A stretch of 64,000 nucleotides of DNA from Pseudoxanthomonas composti. GTDB taxonomy: Bacteria; Pseudomonadota; Gammaproteobacteria; Xanthomonadales; Xanthomonadaceae. The notes below the pieces were generated by a model. It saw only the letters and a list, made by a program, of their open reading frames with translations, did no database searches and had not been told where the DNA came from. Where the stretch lies: the NCBI RefSeq assembly GCF_004122095.1, contig NZ_SAWZ01000010.1, positions 1 through 64,000 on the forward strand. The letters run 5' to 3'. Shown here piece after piece: positions 59,047 to 64,000 of the stretch. A program made the translations under genes and the position numbers. Within the stretch, counting starts at the first letter, position 1. Each line of letters begins with the position of its first letter.

Positions 59047-60491
59047 TGATCGCGGCCGCACGCGAGCGTCGCTTGCAGAACACCGGCAACCTGGCCCAGC
59101 AGTTCCGCCGCGTCCACTTCGTGGGCATCGGCGGCTCGGGCATGAGCGGCATCGCCGAGGTGCTGTGCACCCTGGGCTACGAGGTGTCCGGTTCGGACGC
59201 CTCGGAGAACGCCGCAACCAAGCGCCTGACCGCGCTGGGCGCGCGGGTGATGCGCGGTCATCACGCCTCCAACGTGCTGGGCACCGATTGCGTGGTGGTG
59301 TCCAGCGCCATCAAGCACGACAACCCGGAGCTGATGGAAGCGCGCAGCCAGCGCATTCCGATCGTGCCGCGCGCGATGATGCTGGCCGAGCTGATGCGCT
59401 TCCGCCGCGGCATCGCCGTGGCCGGCACGCATGGCAAGACCACCACCACCAGCCTCACCGCCGCGGTGCTGAGCGAGGGGGGGCTGGACCCGACCTACGT
59501 GATCGGCGGCCAGCTGCTCTCGGCCGGCGCCAACGCCAAGCTGGGCGATGGCCAGTGGCTGGTGGCCGAGGCCGACGAGAGCGATGGCAGCTTCCTGTGC
59601 CTGAGCCCGCTGATCGCCATCATCACCAACATCGATGCCGATCACCTGGAGAACTACGGCAACGACTTCGCCCGCGTGCAGGCCGCCTTCGCCGAGTTCC
59701 TGCAGCGCCTGCCGTTCTACGGCCTGGCCGTGCTGTGCATCGACGACCCGGAAGTGGCGGCGCTGGCCGCGGAAACCCCGCGCCACGTCATGACCTACGG
59801 CCTGTCCGAGAACGCCGACGTGCGCGCCGAGAACCTGGTGCAGGACGGCGGAAAGATGCGCTTTACCCTGCGCCTGCCGGAGGATGTCTCCGTCGGTGTC
59901 ACCCTGGCCTTGCCGGGCAAGCACAACGTGCTCAACGCCCTGGCCGCTGCCGCGGTGGCCTGGCAGCTGGGCGTGCAGCCGGGCACGATCGCCACGGCGC
60001 TGCGCAACTTCTCCGGCATTGGTCGCCGTTTCAACGACCTGGGCCAGATCGCGCTGCCCGGTGGCGGCCAGGTGCAGCTCATCGACGACTACGGCCATCA
60101 CCCGCGTGAGCTGGCCGCGGTGTTCGCCGCCGCCCGCGGTGGCTGGCCGGACAAGCGGCTGGTGGTGTCCTTCCAGCCGCACCGCTTCAGCCGCACCCGC
60201 GACCAGTTCGACGCCTTCGCTGCGGTGCTCAGCGAAGTCGATGCGCTGGTGCTGAGCGAGGTCTATCCCGCGGGCGAAGCGCCGATTGCCGGGGCCGATG
60301 CCAAGTCGCTGGCGCGTGCGATCCGTGCGCGCGGCCGCAACGAGCCGGTGGTGGTCAGCCAGGTGGCCGACCTGCCGGGCGTGCTGCCGGACGTGCTGCA
60401 GGACGGCGACCTGCTGCTGATGATGGGCGCGGGCGACATCGGCCACATGGCCCAGCAGATCGCCGCGCAGGGTCTGGAGGTGCGTGCGTGA
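59043..60491 (+). CDS. murC: UDP-N-acetylmuramate:L-alanine ligase MurC
   Basis: 482 aa, ATGA overlap with murG. It attaches L-Ala to UDP-MurNAc. Motifs: [62 protein letters not shown] and [19 protein letters not shown]. Normal length. It ends in a GTGA overlap with ddlB. Confidence 0.98.
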   Translation: MMIAAARERRLQNTGNLAQQFRRVHFVGIGGSGMSGIAEVLCTLGYEVSGSDASENAATKRLTALGARVMRGHHASNVLGTDCVVVSSAIKHDNPELMEARSQRIPIVPRAMMLAELMRFRRGIAVAGTHGKTTTTSLTAAVLSEGGLDPTYVIGGQLLSAGANAKLGDGQWLVAEADESDGSFLCLSPLIAIITNIDADHLENYGNDFARVQAAFAEFLQRLPFYGLAVLCIDDPEVAALAAETPRHVMTYGLSENADVRAENLVQDGGKMRFTLRLPEDVSVGVTLALPGKHNVLNALAAAAVAWQLGVQPGTIATALRNFSGIGRRFNDLGQIALPGGGQVQLIDDYGHHPRELAAVFAAARGGWPDKRLVVSFQPHRFSRTRDQFDAFAAVLSEVDALVLSEVYPAGEAPIAGADAKSLARAIRARGRNEPVVVSQVADLPGVLPDVLQDGDLLLMMGAGDIGHMAQQIAAQGLEVRA

Positions 60492-61447
60492 ACGCCGTGC
60501 AGCTGCCCGCGCCGCGCGTTTCCGATCCGGCTGTGTTCGGCCGCGTCGCCGTGCTCATGGGCGGCACGTCCAGCGAGCGCGAGGTCTCGCTCAACTCCGG
60601 CGCCAACGTGCTGGCCGCGCTGCAGGCGCGCGGCGTGCAGGCGCACGCGGTCGATGGCCTGGACGCGCTGCTCCAGCAGATCCATGCCGGTGCCATCGAG
60701 CGTGTCTTCAACATCCTGCATGGCGGCGATGGCGAGAATGGGGTGCTGCAGGGCCTGCTGTCGGCGCTGCAGGTGCCCTTCACCGGGCCGGGCGTGCTGG
60801 GCAGCGCGCTGACCCTGGACAAGATCCGCACCAAGCAGGTGTGGATCGCCGCCGGCCTGCCGACCCCGGCGTTCCGTCGCATTCCCCGCGGTGGCGACCT
60901 GCGCCAGGCCGCCTCCGAGCTGGGCCTGCCGGTGTTCGTCAAGCCCTCGGCCGAAGGCTCCAGCGTGGGCGTGTTCCGCGTGCTGCGCGAGGAAGACCTG
61001 GAGCCGGCCATCGCCTTCGCCGCCGGGTATGCCGGCGAGCTGCTGATGGAGCAGATGGTGCAGGGCGAGGAGTACACCGTCGGCATCCTCGGCAGCACCG
61101 CGCTGCCCTCGATCAAGATCGTGCCGGCCGGCGAGTGGTACGACTACCACGCCAAGTACATCGCCGAGGACACCCAGTACCTGTGCCCGGGCATGTCCGG
61201 CGATGAGGAACTGCAGATCCGCCAGCTGTCGCTGGCCGCGTTCGAAAGCGCCGGCTGCAGCGGTTGGGGCCGCGTGGATGTGATGCGTGACCGCGTGCGC
61301 GGCCTGCAGCTGATCGAGGTCAACACCGCCCCGGGCATGACCAGCCATTCGCTGGTGCCCAAGGCCGCCGCGCAGCTGGGCATCGATTTTGAGGCGCTGT
61401 GCTGGCGGATCCTGGAGCAGACCCTGCCGGAGGTGGCCTCGGCATGA
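60488..61447 (+). CDS. ddlB: D-alanine:D-alanine ligase
   Basis: 319 aa, GTG start coupled to murC. An ATP-grasp enzyme that supplies D-Ala-D-Ala to MurF. Motifs: [65 protein letters not shown] and [20 protein letters not shown]. The usual HGxxGEDG is HGGDGENG here (Glu/Asn change at the end). It overlaps ftsQ by ATGA. Confidence 0.97.
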   Translation: MNAVQLPAPRVSDPAVFGRVAVLMGGTSSEREVSLNSGANVLAALQARGVQAHAVDGLDALLQQIHAGAIERVFNILHGGDGENGVLQGLLSALQVPFTGPGVLGSALTLDKIRTKQVWIAAGLPTPAFRRIPRGGDLRQAASELGLPVFVKPSAEGSSVGVFRVLREEDLEPAIAFAAGYAGELLMEQMVQGEEYTVGILGSTALPSIKIVPAGEWYDYHAKYIAEDTQYLCPGMSGDEELQIRQLSLAAFESAGCSGWGRVDVMRDRVRGLQLIEVNTAPGMTSHSLVPKAAAQLGIDFEALCWRILEQTLPEVASA

Positions 61448-62208
61448 ACGCGGTGCTGCGCATCCTGGCCTGGATCCTGGCGTTGGCGCTGGTCGCCCTG
61501 CCGGTGGTGGCCGTGGTCAACGGCTGGATTGGCGCCGAGCGCTGGCCGCTGACCAAGCTGCGCGTGCACGGCCAGTTCAAGCGCGTGGACCCGGCCATGC
61601 TGCGCAGCGCGGTGCTGCCGTACGCCCAGCGCGGGTTCTTCGCCGTGCAGCTGCAGCAGGCCCAGGCCAGGCTGGAACAGCTGCCGTGGGTGGAGAAGGC
61701 CGAAGTGCGCAAGCGCTGGCCGGACACGTTGGAGATCGACATCGTCGAGCACCGCCCGTTCGCGCGCTGGGGCGAGGGCAAGCTGCTGTCGGAGGAGGGC
61801 AAGCTGTTCGCCACCCCGCGCAACCTCGACGCCAGTGCCCTGCCGCAGCTCGGTGGCCCCGAGTCGCAGGTGCCGGAAGTGGTGGCGCTCTACAACGACT
61901 CCACGCAGCTGTTCGGCGCGATGGGCATGCAGGTCCGCACCCTGGTGATGGACGCGCGCGGCAGCTGGTCCCTGCAGCTGAGCAACGGCACCCAGGTGAT
62001 CGTCGGCCGCGCCGACGCGCGCCCGCGCCTGAGCCGCTTCGCCCGCCTGCTGCCGCAGCTGATCCGCAACCCGGAGCAGCCGCTGGAGCGCGCCGATCTG
62101 CGCTACACCAATGGATTTGCCCTGGTTTGGGGCCAAGCCGTACACGAAGACCCCAAGACTCCTGCGCCGGCGCCCGCTGGCCGTGGTCAGGCACAGGCAA
62201 CGACATGA
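61444..62208 (+). CDS. ftsQ: Cell division protein FtsQ
   Basis: 254 aa. One N-terminal membrane helix ([20 protein letters not shown]) is followed by a POTRA domain ([60 protein letters not shown]) and the beta domain ([31 protein letters not shown]). The C-terminal tail is Pro/Ala-rich. It is part of FtsQLB. It overlaps ftsA by ATGA. Confidence 0.95.
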   Translation: MNAVLRILAWILALALVALPVVAVVNGWIGAERWPLTKLRVHGQFKRVDPAMLRSAVLPYAQRGFFAVQLQQAQARLEQLPWVEKAEVRKRWPDTLEIDIVEHRPFARWGEGKLLSEEGKLFATPRNLDASALPQLGGPESQVPEVVALYNDSTQLFGAMGMQVRTLVMDARGSWSLQLSNGTQVIVGRADARPRLSRFARLLPQLIRNPEQPLERADLRYTNGFALVWGQAVHEDPKTPAPAPAGRGQAQATT

Positions 62209-63440
62209 ATCGCAAAGGCGACAAATCGCTGATCGTCGGACTCGACATCGGCACTTCCAAGGTCACCGCGCTGGTCGGCGAGTATTCGCCGGGCAATCCG
62301 ATCGAGGTGATCGGCATCGGCACGCACGAATCGCGCGGCCTCAAGCGCGGCGTGGTGGTGGACATCGAGTCGACCGTGCAATCGATCCAGCGCGCGGTGG
62401 AGGAAGCCGAACTGATGGCCGGCTGCGAGATCCGCTCGGTCTACGCCTCCATCTCCGGCGCGCACGTGCAGTGCCGCAACTCCCAGGGCATCCAGCCGAT
62501 CCGCGATGGCGAGGTCACCTGGAACGACCTGGACCGCGTGCTGGATGCGGCCAAGGCCGTGGCCATTCCGGCCGACCAGAAGATTCTGCACGCCATCCCG
62601 CGCGAGTACGTGCTGGACGACTCGCAGGAAGGCATCCGCAACCCGGTCGGCATGACCGGCGTGCGCCTGGAAGTGCACGCGCATCTGGTGACTTGCGCGC
62701 AGTCGGCCGCGGCCAATATCTCCAAGTGCGTGCAGCGCTGCGGGCTGCAGATCGACGACCTCATCCTGTCCTCGCTGGCGTCCTCGGTGGCGGTGCTGAC
62801 CGCCGACGAGCGCGAGCTGGGCGTGGTGCTGGTGGACATGGGCGCGGGCACCACCGACCTGGCCGTGTTCGCCCAGGGCGCGATCTGCCACACCGCCTCG
62901 CTGCCGATCGCCGGCGACCATGTCACCAACGACATCGCGCACATGCTGCGCACGCCCACGCCGGAAGCCGAGCAGATCAAGGTGCGCTACGCCTGCGCCC
63001 TGGCGCAGCTGGCCACGGCCGAGGAATCCATCCAGGTGCCCAGCGTCGGCGACCGTCCGCCGCGCCGGCTGCCGCGCCATTCGCTGGCGCAGGCCGTGCA
63101 GGGCCGCTACGAGGAGATCTTCGAGATGGTGCAGGCCGAACTGCGCCGCTCGGGGTTCGAGGAACTGGTGCGCGCCGGCATGGTGCTGACCGGCGGCGCC
63201 TCGAAGATGGAAGGCGTGGTGGAACTGGCCGAGGAGATGCTGCAGATGCCGGTGCGCGTGGGCATCCCCCAGCACGTGACCGGCCTGGGCGAGGTGGTCG
63301 GCAACCCGGTGCACGCCACCGGCGTGGGCCTGCTGCTGATGGGCAGCCAGATCGAACACCCCAGGCGCCCCAGCCTGCCCACGGGCAAGGCCGGCAGCCT
63401 CTTCAAGAAACTCAAGAACTGGTACCGCGGCGAGTTCTGA
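62205..63440 (+). CDS. ftsA: Cell division actin-like protein FtsA
   Basis: 411 aa. It tethers FtsZ to the membrane and recruits later division proteins. Motifs: SLIVGLDIGTSKVTALVGEY, ISGAHVQCRNSQGIQPI (1C domain region), VLVDMGAGTTDLAVFAQGAI, PIAGDHVTNDIAHML and VLTGGASKMEGVVELAEEML. The C-terminal amphipathic helix is clear (SLFKKLKNWYRGEF). Normal length. Confidence 0.98.
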   Translation: MNRKGDKSLIVGLDIGTSKVTALVGEYSPGNPIEVIGIGTHESRGLKRGVVVDIESTVQSIQRAVEEAELMAGCEIRSVYASISGAHVQCRNSQGIQPIRDGEVTWNDLDRVLDAAKAVAIPADQKILHAIPREYVLDDSQEGIRNPVGMTGVRLEVHAHLVTCAQSAAANISKCVQRCGLQIDDLILSSLASSVAVLTADERELGVVLVDMGAGTTDLAVFAQGAICHTASLPIAGDHVTNDIAHMLRTPTPEAEQIKVRYACALAQLATAEESIQVPSVGDRPPRRLPRHSLAQAVQGRYEEIFEMVQAELRRSGFEELVRAGMVLTGGASKMEGVVELAEEMLQMPVRVGIPQHVTGLGEVVGNPVHATGVGLLLMGSQIEHPRRPSLPTGKAGSLFKKLKNWYRGEF

Positions 63441-63562
63441 CGCGGTAGCGAAACGAGCGTGGCGGCGAGGGCGCCGACACGTGCGGTGGGAGGGAAACGG
63501 GCTTGAGCGGTACCCAGCAAGGCAACGACACAAACATCATAAAAATCACGAGGACAACGGAC

Positions 63563-64000
63563 ATGGCACATTTCGAATTGGTTGAAACGATGGCTCCCAA
63601 CGCGGTGATCAAGGTCATCGGCGTGGGCGGTGGCGGCGGCAACGCCGTGGCCCACATGGTCAGCAGCAGCGTGGACGGCGTGGAATTCATCACCGCCAAC
63701 ACCGACTCGCAGGCGATCAAGAACTGCGGCGCCAAGCAGCAGCTGCAGCTCGGCGGCAACGTCACCAAGGGCCTGGGCGCCGGCGCCAACCCGGAAGTCG
63801 GCCGCCAGGCCGCGCTGGAAGACCGCGACCGCATCATCGAGGCGCTGACCGGCGCGGACATGGTGTTCATCACCGCTGGCATGGGCGGCGGCACCGGCAC
63901 GGGCGCAGCCCCGGTGGTGGCGCAGCTGGCCAAGGAAATGGGCATCCTGACCGTGGCCGTGGTCACCAAGCCGTTCCCGTTCGAAGGCCGTCGCCGCATG
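63563..64000 (+). CDS. ftsZ: Cell division GTPase FtsZ, 3'-truncated by the window edge
   Basis: 146 codons visible; the gene continues beyond 64000. ATG at 63563 with GAGGA at 63550-63554. Tubulin-like motifs: [45 protein letters not shown] and the GTP-binding signature [20 protein letters not shown]. It forms the Z ring. Unlike the genes before it, it is separated from ftsA by 122 bases, so it could have its own promoter; no convincing one was found there. Confidence 0.97.
   Translation, partial: MAHFELVETMAPNAVIKVIGVGGGGGNAVAHMVSSSVDGVEFITANTDSQAIKNCGAKQQLQLGGNVTKGLGAGANPEVGRQAALEDRDRIIEALTGADMVFITAGMGGGTGTGAAPVVAQLAKEMGILTVAVVTKPFPFEGRRRM

Noticed and set aside
63441-63562. Dedicated ftsZ promoter
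   Set aside because: A TTGAGC is present, but no acceptable -10 lies at the correct distance.

Overview
The window is a GC-rich chromosomal segment from a member of the Xanthomonadaceae (Gammaproteobacteria). The type II secretion operon has the xps-style order E-F-G-H-I-J-K-L-M-N-D, with a lipoprotein secretin last and an XpsN-type subunit. The division/cell-wall cluster has no murD between mraY and ftsW. Several products (paired DUF1800/DUF1501 proteins, an NfrB/XagB-like glycosyltransferase) are common in Xanthomonas, Stenotrophomonas and Pseudoxanthomonas. The genus cannot be fixed by eye. No insertion sequence, prophage, CRISPR array or tRNA was seen.

Layout. 1-4125: the 3' part of a YadA-like trimeric autotransporter and a secreted subtilase. 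4265-15444: an eleven-gene T2SS operon plus one small unknown exported protein. 15459-16289: a degenerate GT-A protein. 16480-19688: a DUF1800 lipoprotein and a Tat-exported DUF1501 protein. 19814-28049: a glycosyltransferase, then a tight five-gene surface-glycan locus (BcsB-like subunit, outer-membrane protein, c-di-GMP-type MshEN/GT2 synthase, polytopic membrane protein, GH113-like lipoprotein). 28072-29268: pncB. 29408-32632: a second DUF1800/DUF1501 pair. 33024-36950: ettA (minus strand), an RcnB-like protein and glyA. 37082-43002: nrdR, ribD, an FMN riboswitch, riboflavin synthase, ribB (RibBX type), ribH, nusB and thiL. 43346-48694: an alpha/beta-hydrolase, yraN and lpoA (minus), rsmI, the RNase P RNA gene and an OmpA-domain lipoprotein (minus). 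49114-64000: mraZ, rsmH, ftsL, ftsI, murE, murF, mraY, ftsW, murG, murC, ddlB, ftsQ, ftsA and the 5' part of ftsZ, mostly with 4-base start/stop overlaps.

How the parts work together. The first 32 kb is dominated by the cell surface: T2SS can export proteases and glycosidases, and the glycan locus should make an exopolysaccharide under c-di-GMP control. The two DUF1800/DUF1501 pairs flank that locus. The middle is vitamin, folate and translation housekeeping. The end is peptidoglycan precursor synthesis and division, headed by an MraZ-controlled promoter.

The most unusual non-coding signal is a set of intergenic inverted repeats at 6.0, 33.0, 37.0, 41.0, 42.0 and 47.7 kb. Their arms are built from 7-bp units. 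The unit differs between copies (GGGGACC, GAGGAAC, GAGGAGT), but every unit within an element, on both arms, has changed together. Several also share a CTTTGC-like block beside the right arm. A second repeat type, with a GGGAGCGG outer end, occurs at 32.6 and 43.1 kb. Starts were chosen from Shine-Dalgarno spacing, overlaps and signal peptides. Family assignments are from memory of motifs, not from searches.
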